NCBI RefSeq assembly: GCF_010731575.1
Contig: NZ_AP022617.1
Span: 2,108,001-2,172,000 of the forward strand
Direction: 5' to 3'
Origin: Mycolicibacterium monacense
GTDB taxonomy: Bacteria > Actinomycetota > Actinomycetes > Mycobacteriales > Mycobacteriaceae
Length of the DNA stretch: 64,000 nucleotides
The position numbers and the translations under genes were made by a program. The notes under the pieces were generated by a model that ran no database searches, was not told where the DNA came from, and worked only from the letters and a program-made list of their open reading frames with translations. Of this stretch, positions 18,251-27,212 are shown one piece after another (position 1 is the first letter of the stretch; every line of letters begins with the position of its first letter).

Positions 18251-19044
18251 GCGGGCGCCAGCAGAATCTGCGCCAGCCGCGTGGTCGTTTCCACGCCGTC
18301 GTCGTAGGCGCCTTCGCCGTTGAGCGAGTTCATGATCGCCAACGTGTACCGTTGTCGAGGGCCGGCGAAACCGACGCTGTTGACGACCCAGCCGCCCTGT
18401 TCTTGGGACCACCCGTTCTTGTTGCCGGGAGTCATGGCCGCGCCCGCTCCCCACACTCCCCACTGCTGGTTGGCGTCGAGGTGTTGCATCTCCGACACGA
18501 TGGCCGCGGTTTGGGCCGCAGGCAAGCTGGTGAGGGTGTAGTTCATCAGCCGGTCGAGGTCTTCGCTCGTGGCCTTTTGGAAACCCCAGTACGGGTAGGT
18601 GCCGCTGAACCCCTGCTGCGGTTGCAGGCTGGTAAGTCCGTACGTGGCGAAATTGCGGTTGAACGTCATGTTGTCGGGTCCGCTGTAGCGTTCCCAAAGC
18701 GTATCGGCAGCGTCGCTGTCCGATGAGTGCATCATGTTGGCCATGAGTTGGCGGTCGGCCGGGGTCAAGGCGATCTGGCCGGCGCGAGCCCGAGTCAACA
18801 AATCAACCACCATCGCTAGCTTGATAGTGGATGCGGTCCACATCATCGTGGTAGCCGCGTCGTTGCGGTGAGCCTGTCCGGTCGTCCGGTCGCGAAGCAC
18901 GTAGCCCACCGTGCCGGGACGAGTGGCGAGGTAGGCGTCTGCCTGTGCGATGCGCTGTCCGATCTCAGCGGCGGCGACGGGTGTCGGCGCGCAGAGCAAC
19001 ACGGTCATAGCGACAAGTCCGGTGACGACGGCTCGCACGCGCAT
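18247..19044 (-). CDS. Exported LppW-like class A beta-lactamase-fold serine hydrolase
   Basis: Secreted protein of 265 aa with a signal peptide ending at PVAAAE. The class A fold is visible: active-site TASTIKLAMVVDL (SxxK with nucleophile Ser), HSSDSDAAD at the SDN-loop position, and a late NSVGFAG where the KTG triad would lie, so the third motif is altered. This matches mycobacterial LppW-type proteins better than true beta-lactamases. A role in cell-wall metabolism is more likely than penicillin hydrolysis. A CTAC-N11-GTAC operator lies 57 bp upstream. Confidence 0.85.
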   Translation of the reverse strand: MRVRAVVTGLVAMTVLLCAPTPVAAAEIGQRIAQADAYLATRPGTVGYVLRDRTTGQAHRNDAATTMMWTASTIKLAMVVDLLTRARAGQIALTPADRQLMANMMHSSDSDAADTLWERYSGPDNMTFNRNFATYGLTSLQPQQGFSGTYPYWGFQKATSEDLDRLMNYTLTSLPAAQTAAIVSEMQHLDANQQWGVWGAGAAMTPGNKNGWSQEQGGWVVNSVGFAGPRQRYTLAIMNSLNGEGAYDDGVETTTRLAQILLAPA

Positions 19045-19100
19045 AGCTTGTCAGCCCCACGGGCATCAGGGCCGACGGCACGCCGGGTAAGCACCGGTTC

Positions 19101-19119
19101 CTACTATCCATCTCCGTAC
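19101..19119 (-). promoter_or_regulatory. BlaI-type operator upstream of LppW-like hydrolase
   Basis: CTACTATCCATCTCCGTAC, 57 bp from the minus-strand start at 19044 and 160 bp from the divergent CadC-like gene. It matches the site at 12245 at 15 of 19 positions. Confidence 0.68.
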
Positions 19120-19279
19120 ATTCAGGCCGGCGGATTGTAGGTGTGCCTGGCACGCAGTAGGTAGCCCGACGTCGGCGCGTGTCGCGTTCGACGCGGGCGG
19201 CGTGCAGCTCCGCCGACACGCCGGCCCCCGTGAAGTCCCACCCCTATCAGGCGATATCAACGTTCGTTAGTATGTTCGG

Positions 19280-19666
19280 ATGAGCGAGCCGCAGCTTGAT
19301 CACTGCGATCTGTTGTGCTTGGACCTGCCCCATGCCGAGCGAATTCGTTCCCGGCTACCGTTACTCGTCGACGCCGAATCACTGGCAACCGCAGCGCGGG
19401 CTCTGAGCGACCCGACGCGACTGACCATCGCCTCAGCGCTGCTTGCCGGCGAGGAACTGTGTGTATGTGACATGGCCTGGGTGGTCGGGCAGTCGCAGAA
19501 CCTCGTATCCCACCACCTGCGGCAGCTCAAGATCGCCGGTCTGGTGACTTCTCGGCGGCAAGCCCGGATGGTGATGTACCGACTCACCGACCGCGGCCGA
19601 TCCTTGACCGAGGCCGTGCTGGCGCACGGATACCGCCAACCGGCCTCCGAGGCACGCCATGTCTGA
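19280..19666 (+). CDS. CadC/SmtB-type ArsR-family metal sensor
   Basis: Winged-helix metalloregulator of 128 aa. It carries the CadC-type thiolate site: Cys9 and Cys13 in HCDLLCLD, and Cys61 and Cys63 in ELCVCDMA, the pattern that binds Cd, Pb or Zn in CadC. The helix-turn-helix is SQNLVSHHLRQLKIAGLV. A -10-like TAGTAT lies at 19267-19272, only 7 nt before the ATG, suggesting a leaderless transcript. It overlaps the P-type ATPase start by 8 nt, so it likely represses its own operon. Confidence 0.92.
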   Translation: MSEPQLDHCDLLCLDLPHAERIRSRLPLLVDAESLATAARALSDPTRLTIASALLAGEELCVCDMAWVVGQSQNLVSHHLRQLKIAGLVTSRRQARMVMYRLTDRGRSLTEAVLAHGYRQPASEARHV

Positions 19667-21776
19667 CCCATGCTGCGGGCCCGCGGCCAATGGAGTCGAC
19701 ACCGAGCCCGGATCGGGACCGGACAAGTGGTGGGGAGTCCGCGAACTGCAGCTGGCGGCCCTGGCGGCGGCGTTGCTCCTCGGCGGCTGGGCGTTGCACC
19801 GAAGCGGTCTTTCCTCCATCGGCATGGGGCTTGAGCTCGCGGCGGTTGCCGCCGGGGCCGCAACGTTCGCGCCGGGAGCCGTTCGCAGTCTTCGACACGG
19901 CCGCGTCGGCGTTGGCACGCTGATGACGATCGCCGCGGTCGGCGCCGTGGCGCTTGGACAGGTCGAAGAAGCCGCGCTGCTCGGAATCCTGTTCTCCATC
20001 GCCGAAGGACTCGAGCACTACGCCGTCACCCGAACCCGCCGAAGCCTGCGCGCCCTGCTGTCGCTCGTGCCGCCATCGGCGACCGTGATCCGCGACGGCC
20101 ACGAAATCCCTGTGCGCCCGGACGATTTGCTCATCGACGACGTGATGGTGTTACGGCCAGGAGACCGTGCCGCCACCGACGGCGTCATCACCTCCGGTCG
20201 CACCAGCTTGGACGTGTCGGCGATTACCGGAGAATCGGTTCCAGTCGAGGCAGGACCCGGCGGTGAGGTGCATGCCGGTGCGATCAACGGCGGCGGGGCG
20301 GTCGAAGTCGCCGTCACCGCCGTCGCCGCCGACAGCTCGCTCGCCCGCATCGTTCACATCGTCGAACAGGCTCAGGAGCGCAAGGGTGCGGGTCAGCGGT
20401 TGGCGGACCGGATCGCCCGCCCTCTCGTCCCAGCGATCATGGTTCTGGCCGCCGCTGTTGCGGCGTTTGGCGCGCTGGTGGGCGAGCCGATGCTGTGGCT
20501 CGAACGCGCGCTCGTGGTCCTCGTCGCCGCCTCACCCTGCGCTCTGGCCATCGCTGTGCCACTCACCGTTGTGGCCGCCATCGGCGCTGCCAGTCGACAA
20601 GGCGCCCTCGTCAAGGGAGGCGCCGCCGTCGAGGAACTCGGACGCATCGCCGTGATTGCCCTTGACAAGACGGGCACGCTGACCCGAAACAGCCCCCAAG
20701 TGATAGAGACGGTGACCGCCAGCGGCGTCAGCGAGGCCGAAGCCCTGCGCCTCGCCTGCGCAGTCGAGTCCCGTAGTGGGCACCCCCTGGCCCGGGCAAT
20801 TACCGACGCTGCAGGCCGCGACATCGTCGCGGCTGAAGACGTGACCGCCGTTGTCGGCCATGGCATCAGTGGCCGCGTCGACGGTCGCAGGATCCGTCTG
20901 GGGAAGCCGGGCTGGGTCGCGGCCGGAGAATTCGCCGCCGACGTCGTGCGCCTCCAATCGGCCGGGGCGACAGTGGTCCTGCTCGAATGCGACACCGTGG
21001 TGGTGGCGGCGATCGCGGTCCGCGACGAGCTGCGCCCCGAAGCGCCGGAAGTGATACGGCAACTACACGAGCTGGGCATCACCACCGCGATGCTGACCGG
21101 CGACAACTCCCGCACGGCAACGGCCGTGGCCGAAGCCGCCGGCATCACTGTCGTGCACGCCGACCTGCTTCCCGAAGACAAAGCACGCCTGCTGTCCGAA
21201 CTCTCCGGCGGCCGGCCCATCGCCATGGTCGGCGACGGGGTCAACGACGCCCCCGCACTGGCCACCGCCGACATCGGCATTGCTATGGGCGCGATGGGCA
21301 CCGACGTCGCCATCGAAACCGCCGATGTCGCGCTGATGGGCGAGGATCTGCGTCACCTCCCCCAAGTCCTCGCTCACGCCCGCCGAGCCCGCAAAATCAT
21401 GCTGCAGAACATCGGACTGTCGCTGGCGATCATCACCATCCTCATTCCCCTCGCCGCCTTCGGGGTTCTCGGGCTGGCCACCGTGGTATTGATCCACGAG
21501 GCGGCAGAAGTACTCGTCATCCTCAACGCGATCCGCGCCGCACGCACCCATCCCCTACCCGGCGTCGAACCGCAGCGGATAGCTGCAGCGGCGGCGCACC
21601 ACGTCACCCTCCCCACCTCCCCGACACCCGTCGATGCCTGCTGCGCCCCGACGCCGGCGCCCGCACCGGTGGTCCTTGATCGTCGGGAAACCTGCAGCGG
21701 CGGATGCACCTGCTGCGCTGCGGAACCCACGAATCCCCGTGACGAGTCGACCCGTCGAAGTGAACACCACTGGTGA
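19659..21776 (+). CDS. P1B-4-type metal-exporting ATPase (SPC motif) with Cys-rich C-terminus
   Basis: Membrane metal-efflux ATPase of 705 aa. There is no HMA domain, only an N-terminal CC (SDPCCGP). The transmembrane metal motif is Ser292-Pro293-Cys294 in AASPCALAIAVP, the P1B-4 signature associated with Co, Fe, Ni or Zn in CtpD/CtpJ-like pumps. DKTGTLTRN, TGESVP and GDGVNDAP are intact. The C-terminal ~45 residues carry DACCAPT and CSGGCTCCAAEP, a seven-Cys tail that could bind thiophilic metal. The partner sensor is CadC-like, so Cd/Pb/Zn is also possible. Confidence 0.92.
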   Translation: MSDPCCGPAANGVDTEPGSGPDKWWGVRELQLAALAAALLLGGWALHRSGLSSIGMGLELAAVAAGAATFAPGAVRSLRHGRVGVGTLMTIAAVGAVALGQVEEAALLGILFSIAEGLEHYAVTRTRRSLRALLSLVPPSATVIRDGHEIPVRPDDLLIDDVMVLRPGDRAATDGVITSGRTSLDVSAITGESVPVEAGPGGEVHAGAINGGGAVEVAVTAVAADSSLARIVHIVEQAQERKGAGQRLADRIARPLVPAIMVLAAAVAAFGALVGEPMLWLERALVVLVAASPCALAIAVPLTVVAAIGAASRQGALVKGGAAVEELGRIAVIALDKTGTLTRNSPQVIETVTASGVSEAEALRLACAVESRSGHPLARAITDAAGRDIVAAEDVTAVVGHGISGRVDGRRIRLGKPGWVAAGEFAADVVRLQSAGATVVLLECDTVVVAAIAVRDELRPEAPEVIRQLHELGITTAMLTGDNSRTATAVAEAAGITVVHADLLPEDKARLLSELSGGRPIAMVGDGVNDAPALATADIGIAMGAMGTDVAIETADVALMGEDLRHLPQVLAHARRARKIMLQNIGLSLAIITILIPLAAFGVLGLATVVLIHEAAEVLVILNAIRAARTHPLPGVEPQRIAAAAAHHVTLPTSPTPVDACCAPTPAPAPVVLDRRETCSGGCTCCAAEPTNPRDESTRRSEHHW

Positions 21777-21834
21777 TGGTGCGACCGCGAAATGCCTTCG
21801 CCGCGGCGATCGACCTACTGCCGAACCGGAATTG

Positions 21835-22227
21835 GTGTTGAGCAGCACCGCGCACACTCGTCGTCTGTGCCGGTCGGGCGCAGCGCCGTCGCGCCGCCCC
21901 CGGGAGGCGTATCGGCGGGAGATGGCCGCTGCAAAGCGCACACCATCCGCCAGGCAGCGGTGGCGGCATTGGGAACGGGCACACATCGTGTCGCAACCCG
22001 ACCCTTGGCTACACACCTGCAATCACGCGGCGATGCTGGCCTTGGCGCTGCGCCACCGAGACCGTCGCGAAGCTTTCGGCCAGGTTGTTCGCCTGATTGT
22101 CGCTGCGCCGGGATCGCTGACCGTGCGCTATCCCGGGGGCAACACCGATCGGGTCGACGCGGGCCTCATGACCCCGATGGCCGCGCCCGCCGATCTTGCC
22201 GCACTCGTGGGCGGGCGAAGGGACTGA
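21835..22227 (+). CDS. DUF3703 family protein
   Basis: The C-terminal ~95 residues match DUF3703 features: RWRHWERAHIVSQPDPWLHTCNHAAMLALALRHRDRREAFGQVVRLIVAAP, then YPGGNTDR. It has an HxxxH-rich helical fold of unknown function, often in metal-resistance clusters. The start is uncertain. GTG 21835 is the nearest plausible upstream codon in frame, while ATG 21922 would remove part of the conserved N-terminus. Upstream in-frame sequence runs into the ATPase gene. It sits 6 bp before the HXXEE gene. Confidence 0.65.
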   Translation: MLSSTAHTRRLCRSGAAPSRRPREAYRREMAAAKRTPSARQRWRHWERAHIVSQPDPWLHTCNHAAMLALALRHRDRREAFGQVVRLIVAAPGSLTVRYPGGNTDRVDAGLMTPMAAPADLAALVGGRRD

Positions 22228-22233
22228 AGGACA

Positions 22234-22836
22234 ATGGCGGTCACGACGTCGAACCAGAACACGCGGCCGTGGCCGGCCGTCGCCGCCGCAGTCGCGCTAA
22301 CGACCGCGGCGTTGAGCGTGGGCTATTGGGCGCTCGGGCTGGCAACCATGCTCATCTTTACCGCCGGGTTCGTCGGGGGCTTGCTTCTGTGGCTGGTGTG
22401 GCCGAGTGGCGGCGGCTGGGCCGACATTCGCGCACCGTATTGGATCGCCCTGTTGTTGTTCCTGGCCCACCGCGTCGAAGAGAAGCAGATGGGGTTCTTC
22501 GCATTCCTAGCGGCGGTCACGGGTGTGCCGACCCCTGCGGTGAACTCGGTGCCCGTTGTGCTGCTCGTCGCCGTCTCCGCGGGCGCCTGGCTGTTGGTTC
22601 CCGTCCTCATGCGGCGCGGCCGCCCGATCGGCCGATACCTGGCATGGACGTTCTTCGCCTCTTTGGGCCTCACGGAGTTGGCGCACTTTGCGGTGTTCCC
22701 GTGGCTCGATCCCGGCGGGGCCGGCTACGTGCCCGGAATGTGGACCGTCGTCGCTCTCGCACCGGTCGCCTGGTGGGGAATGTGGCGTCTCACTCGACGG
22801 CCGTCCATCGAATCCGCGCCCCAGCGTCCGATCTAG
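22234..22836 (+). CDS. HXXEE-type polytopic membrane protein
   Basis: Membrane protein of 200 aa with six predicted helices and the His-x-x-Glu-Glu motif (FLAHRVEEKQMGFF, residues ~74-78) that names the HXXEE family. A second acidic/His element, LTELAHFAVFPW, lies near residue 150. The function is unknown, but a membrane metal or redox site is plausible from the motif. The start at 22234 follows GAAGGAC. Probably co-transcribed with the CadC-like regulator, ATPase and DUF3703 genes. Confidence 0.75.
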   Translation: MAVTTSNQNTRPWPAVAAAVALTTAALSVGYWALGLATMLIFTAGFVGGLLLWLVWPSGGGWADIRAPYWIALLLFLAHRVEEKQMGFFAFLAAVTGVPTPAVNSVPVVLLVAVSAGAWLLVPVLMRRGRPIGRYLAWTFFASLGLTELAHFAVFPWLDPGGAGYVPGMWTVVALAPVAWWGMWRLTRRPSIESAPQRPI

Positions 22837-22990
22837 CGCCAGCCGAAGGCATGACCGATCTACGGTCTTCCTCCGTATATAGTCGGACACGCGATGCTCA
22901 ACCGCGGGCGCGGTTCGGGTCGGTGCTGCGGTACGGGGCTGCGCCGGCGCATCACAGACGTTCGGTGAAACTGATGAAGGACGCATTCCA

Positions 22991-23650
22991 ATGGCACCTC
23001 TCACACGCATTCTGCTGACCGTCTTCGCGGTCATCACCATGATCATCGGGGTTGGCGTGTATCTCTCGGCCCAGGACAAGGACGCCCCGACCTCCGCGCA
23101 AGGCCAGGGTGAAGACGTCGGTCAGCTGGTCCGGGACAACAGTCGCCGCCTCACCACCGTGCCGAACAGCGATGTCGCCTTCGTCGAGTTCCTCGACTTC
23201 GAATGCGAAGCGTGTCGCGCGGCCTTCCCGATGGTCGAACAGCTGCGCGCCGAGTACGGGGACCGCGTCAACTTCGTCATCCGCTACTTCCCCATTCAGT
23301 CTCACTTCAACGCAGAGCGGGCGGCGCGCGCGGTCGAGGCGGCCGCCCAACAGGACAAGTTCGAACCGATGTACAAGAAGATGTACGAGACGCAGAGCGA
23401 GTGGGGCGAACAACAAACTCCTGCGGACTCCCGATTCCGCGGATTCGCAGCCGAACTCGGGCTCGACATGGCGGCGTTCGATGCCGCCTACAACGACCCC
23501 GCCACACTCGATCGTGTCAATGTCGATGTCGCTGACGGCAAGGCCCTCGGGGTCAAGGGCACACCGACCTTCTTCATCGACGGAACCGAAGTGGAATTCA
23601 GGAGCTACGACGACTTGAAGGCCGCAGTCGAACAGGCATTGAACGGATAG
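22991..23650 (+). CDS. Membrane-anchored DsbA-family thiol oxidoreductase
   Basis: Protein of 219 aa with an N-terminal membrane anchor (residues ~5-26) and a periplasmic thioredoxin_4/DsbA fold. The active site is ECEAC (CxxC) in FLDFECEACRAAFP, the cis-Pro loop is KGTPTFFIDG, and the inserted helical domain spans ~95-175. It would form or exchange disulfides in exported proteins. Together with TlpA and CcdA in this window it suggests support for cytochrome and oxidase maturation. It ends the metal gene block that began with the CadC-like regulator. Confidence 0.92.
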   Translation: MAPLTRILLTVFAVITMIIGVGVYLSAQDKDAPTSAQGQGEDVGQLVRDNSRRLTTVPNSDVAFVEFLDFECEACRAAFPMVEQLRAEYGDRVNFVIRYFPIQSHFNAERAARAVEAAAQQDKFEPMYKKMYETQSEWGEQQTPADSRFRGFAAELGLDMAAFDAAYNDPATLDRVNVDVADGKALGVKGTPTFFIDGTEVEFRSYDDLKAAVEQALNG

Positions 23651-23893
23651 CCGCGGTGACTGCCGAAAGCTCTCGGCGCACCGGTTCCATACCTCGGGAC
23701 GTGTGCGGGCGCGAACATGAAAGCAGCACCCCGCGTCGACGGCGATCTGAGGGGTCGACATCGACCGCAGTACACCGATCTCGCGTTGGGTGACAGGGAG
23801 ATGCCTTCTGCGCGAAGTCGGTCCGTCGCGGTGATATCTCGCTTCGACCTCAGTACGCGCCATCTCGAATCGCCTCTGCGTGGTGGGCGACCA

Positions 23894-24022
23894 TCAGTCC
23901 GAGATGCAAGCGGTTGGCCAGCTGCACTGGTTCGGATGATGATGATGATGATGCGGCGGCCGGGCCCCGCACCCCACGCCCCGCGTCATCTGATCGGCCG
24001 ACTGCCGGATCCTGACGAACAC
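23894..24022 (-). CDS. Possible small His6/Cys peptide (speculative)
   Basis: A 42-codon GTG frame (31 codons from the ATG at 23989) encodes a run of six His from (CAT)6, flanked by Cys residues (VGCGARPP before it; NQCSWPTAC after it). It lies downstream of copD-ctaG on the same strand within an otherwise gene-poor 570-bp interval (23651-24220). The composition suits a metal-binding peptide, but there is no clear ribosome binding site. The His run may simply reflect a trinucleotide microsatellite. Confidence 0.25.
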   Translation of the reverse strand: MFVRIRQSADQMTRGVGCGARPPHHHHHHPNQCSWPTACISD

Positions 24023-24220
24023 GGCTCGAGGGTGCTGTGGTCGGCGCCCGAGCTCTCACCGCAGACGGGACAATCCGGCGGCCTGGGCATGGCCCGAAAG
24101 GGAGAAGGGCGTCCCTGTGAACGGGCGAGAACATTGCGCGATACCGGGTCGGGGCCGCGCACGCGCCTAGCCCGAGACCAATGTGCTGCAGCCGCTATGC
24201 CAACAATGCGGTCCTCGTCG

Positions 24221-26161
24221 TCATGAGCCCAGGCTCGGCGCAGCCGTCCTCTGCTCGATCGCAGTCGAGCGGCGGCGCCGCGCGATCAGTACCGCGAGCA
24301 CCGCCAGCATTGCCACAACCCCGCCGGCGGCAATCACTTGACCTCCCAGCCGCTGGTCGCCCAGCAAGTTCGCATGCCAGCTCAGTTTCAAGGAGCGGTA
24401 GAAGGCGCCACCGAGAACCTCACGCATGTTCATCACCACGACCCCGGCAATGATGAACTGCGACAGCGCGAGAAACAGCATCGCGATCCGGCCCCGCTTG
24501 GGCATCGGCCGTGGCACCAGCGGCTCGACGCCGCCGACGGCGGTGAAGAACAGTGCACCGCTGAGCAGGAAGTACCCGATCATCAGCATGTGCGTGGCAT
24601 GTTCGCTTACGGCAGCATCGAGAACCACTTCGAGGCAGAGCCCGTACAGGCCCACCACGAGAAGCGTCAGCGCCGTCCACGGATGAGCGATAAAACGCAG
24701 CAGTGACGAATTCAGCGCGCTGACCAGCCATTCGCGTGGCCCCGGCACCGCATTGGGTTCGGCTGCCCGCAAGGCCCTCAGCGCGAGGGTCACCGGTGCG
24801 CCCTGCACGAGCAACACCGGCACCACAATTGTGAGCACCAATTGAGCGACGGCGTGCATGCTGAACATCGCCGCCATGTACATGCCGAGTCCTGACGACG
24901 TGGCGAACAGCAAAACGACGCAGCCGATCAGCCACGATACGGTGCGCCGCGTCGACCACGGGGCACCGCGGCGAGCCAGCCGATACACCGCAGCAAGGTA
25001 GATGCCGGCCATGACGACCGCCGCCGTGCCGAAGATCAGGTCGAACCGCCATTCGACGAACACCCGCGCGATCGTCGGCGCCTCGGTGAGGTCGAAGCCG
25101 AGCGCAGCCTCGGCCGGAACGGGTTCGCGCGTCACGGGCGGCGGTGGCGTGCGACCGAGCCCGACCGCCAGGCCGACTGCGACGCCAAACAGGGCGGCTT
25201 CTGTGAGTGCGAGCCGCAGCAGCGGTCGGCGCGACGTCGGATCACGCTGCAGCGCAACGATCGACGACCGCCGCTGTCGCCAGCCGATCACACCGAGGCC
25301 GGCCAGCGCTGTCACCTTGCCCACGACGAGGAGCCCGTAGGTGCTGTCGAAGATGGTCGACACGTCGATCCGGACCGCCGCGTTGACGAATCCGCTCACG
25401 GCCATCGACGCGAAGCACCACAGCGCCAGACCCGAGAAACGCCGGGCGGCGATGTCGGTGTGGCTGCCGCCGCGCAGCGCGTGCCCGAGCAGCGCCAGCA
25501 ATCCGCCGGCCCACAATGTCCCGGCAACCAGGTGAATGATCAGGCTGTTGGTCGCGATGTCGTGTGAGCCGCCCGACGAGGAGTGCCCTGTCACGGCCAG
25601 CGGCATCAACGTCGCCAGGCCGCCCGCCAGGAGGGCAGGCGTCCACGACCACCGCAGCACCGGCAGGCTCGCTACCGCGACCACCGCTGCCAGAATCGAG
25701 GTGGTGCGCCACGCCGCGGTGGTTTCGACGAGGTCGGCCGCCGACCATATGTCCAGCGGTGTGAGCTCGGTCAACGGCACCCCCGACACGTCGGAGATCG
25801 TCAGCGCCACCAACAGCGCAGCGCACATCGCCCAGATCGCGCAAGCGGCAGCGCCGATCCGAAGCGCCCGGTACCCGTCGACGCCGAGCACTCCACTTGC
25901 CTGCGGCGGAACGAGGAACGCCGCGAACAGGAAGTGTCCGATCGCCACCATCGCAGCGATCTCTCCGGCGGCGCGCAGGAAGGACAGCCCGTAGGTGGTG
26001 ATCGGCCCGGGATCGCTCAGCCCGGTCACCGCCAGCGCCTCGGGCAGTGCCTGGGCGCCGATCGCGGCAGCGGTAACGCCCGCTAGCAGTGCAGCCCCGA
26101 GCAACACAGCCCGCACGACCCAGCGTCGGGGGGCAGCAGACGTGGCCATCACCGTCCCCAT
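24221..26161 (-). CDS. CopD/CtaG fusion: copper-import and cytochrome oxidase assembly membrane protein
   Basis: Large polytopic protein of 646 aa. The N-terminal half (~1-320, eight to nine helices) is CopD-like. The C-terminal half (~340-620) is caa3_CtaG-like (MFSMHAVAQLVLTIVVPVLLVQGAP, then EHATHMLMIGYFLLSGALFF). Mycobacterial fusions of this kind are thought to move copper across the membrane for oxidase assembly. The start at 26161 follows GGGATCGGA. It lies 102 bp downstream of ccdA and is probably in its operon, under the 27132 operator. Confidence 0.92.
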   Translation of the reverse strand: MGTVMATSAAPRRWVVRAVLLGAALLAGVTAAAIGAQALPEALAVTGLSDPGPITTYGLSFLRAAGEIAAMVAIGHFLFAAFLVPPQASGVLGVDGYRALRIGAAACAIWAMCAALLVALTISDVSGVPLTELTPLDIWSAADLVETTAAWRTTSILAAVVAVASLPVLRWSWTPALLAGGLATLMPLAVTGHSSSGGSHDIATNSLIIHLVAGTLWAGGLLALLGHALRGGSHTDIAARRFSGLALWCFASMAVSGFVNAAVRIDVSTIFDSTYGLLVVGKVTALAGLGVIGWRQRRSSIVALQRDPTSRRPLLRLALTEAALFGVAVGLAVGLGRTPPPPVTREPVPAEAALGFDLTEAPTIARVFVEWRFDLIFGTAAVVMAGIYLAAVYRLARRGAPWSTRRTVSWLIGCVVLLFATSSGLGMYMAAMFSMHAVAQLVLTIVVPVLLVQGAPVTLALRALRAAEPNAVPGPREWLVSALNSSLLRFIAHPWTALTLLVVGLYGLCLEVVLDAAVSEHATHMLMIGYFLLSGALFFTAVGGVEPLVPRPMPKRGRIAMLFLALSQFIIAGVVVMNMREVLGGAFYRSLKLSWHANLLGDQRLGGQVIAAGGVVAMLAVLAVLIARRRRSTAIEQRTAAPSLGS

Positions 26162-26263
26162 TCCGATCCCGCGGTCGATTCGCCATGACCGCCTCGGCGC
26201 TTGACGATCAGCACAGGTGTCCTCGGAAAGAGCGACGGCGCGGAGGGCTCGAAAGCGACTGCG

Positions 26264-27058
26264 TCATATCGGAAGTGTGGTGTTGCTGACGAACGCATCG
26301 CGCACCCATGACACCACCTCGTTCCACAGCCCGGTCAGCAGGGCGATGCCGACCGCGACGAGGAGCACGCCGCCGAAGACCTGAATTCGCCGAGCGTTTC
26401 GTCGCAGCCAGCCCAGTGCCCTCATTGCCCGTCCGGATGCCAGCGCGAACAGCACGAACGGAGCGCCCAGACCCACACAGTAGGCGACGACGAGCACGAT
26501 GCCGCGCATGACGTTGGGCCCTTCGGTGGCAGATGCCACAGCGATGACACCCGTCAGCGTCGGGCCCAAACACGGGGTCCAGCCCAGCCCGAACACCGCC
26601 CCCAGGAGCGGCGCACCCCACAGCGTGGACAACGACGTGGGCGTAAACCGCGCGTCGCGTTGCAGCGCAGGGATGAAACCCATGAACACCAGACCCATCA
26701 CGATCGTGACGACTCCGCCGATGCGCTGCAACAGCACCCCATTGGCGATAATCGTCGTCGTCAGTCCCAGAATCGCGACGGTTCCCATGAGGAACACCGC
26801 CGTGAACCCGACAACGAACAACCCCGCGGCCCCTGCCACCCGCAGACGTGCCCTGCCCGGCGGCTGGGCACGCGCCTGGTCATCATCCACGCCAACCACC
26901 GCGGCCAGGTAGGACAGATACCCGGGTACGAGAGGTACGACGCAGGGCGACGCGAACGACACCAACCCAGCTAACGCCGACACGAACACCGCGAGGAGCA
27001 CGTGACCAGACGTAGCGATCGCGGTGACACCATCCACGAAGTCCGACACCCTCCGCAT
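26264..27058 (-). CDS. ccdA: CcdA-type thiol-disulfide transporter for cytochrome c maturation
   Basis: Six-helix membrane protein of 264 aa of the DsbD/CcdA family, which passes electrons from cytoplasmic thioredoxin to extracytoplasmic thiol reductases. Both redox Cys are visible: [15 protein letters not shown] near residue 40 and [12 protein letters not shown] near residue 160. Its likely periplasmic partner is the TlpA/ResA-like protein at 43818. A CTAC-N11-GTAG operator at 27132-27150 lies between it and the divergent L,D-transpeptidase. Confidence 0.93.
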   Translation of the reverse strand: MRRVSDFVDGVTAIATSGHVLLAVFVSALAGLVSFASPCVVPLVPGYLSYLAAVVGVDDDQARAQPPGRARLRVAGAAGLFVVGFTAVFLMGTVAILGLTTTIIANGVLLQRIGGVVTIVMGLVFMGFIPALQRDARFTPTSLSTLWGAPLLGAVFGLGWTPCLGPTLTGVIAVASATEGPNVMRGIVLVVAYCVGLGAPFVLFALASGRAMRALGWLRRNARRIQVFGGVLLVAVGIALLTGLWNEVVSWVRDAFVSNTTLPI

Positions 27059-27131
27059 CCACCGTTTCCGAATTCACGCATCGACGACGCAGTTCCGCAG
27101 CCACACTGCGGCGCCCGAGACGCCACATCAT

Positions 27132-27150
27132 CTACTATTAAACTACGTAG
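27132..27150. promoter_or_regulatory. BlaI-type operator shared by ccdA and an L,D-transpeptidase
   Basis: CTACTATTAAACTACGTAG. It lies 73 bp from the ccdA start and 62 bp from the Ldt start, so one site can govern both divergent promoters. Confidence 0.72.
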
Positions 27151-27212
27151 CAACAAATCGTCGTCAGCCGCCGCGAGCATCGGTGGGCGACCAGTGGAAC
27201 GGAGAGGCCCGT

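Noticed and set aside
18247..19044. True class A beta-lactamase
   Set aside because: SxxK is present, but the SDN and KTG motifs are altered, so an LppW-like serine hydrolase is the safer call.
23717..24226. Plus-strand frame of 169 codons between DsbA-like gene and copD-ctaG
   Set aside because: Low-complexity Arg/Pro composition with a six-Met run from a trinucleotide repeat; no ribosome binding site.
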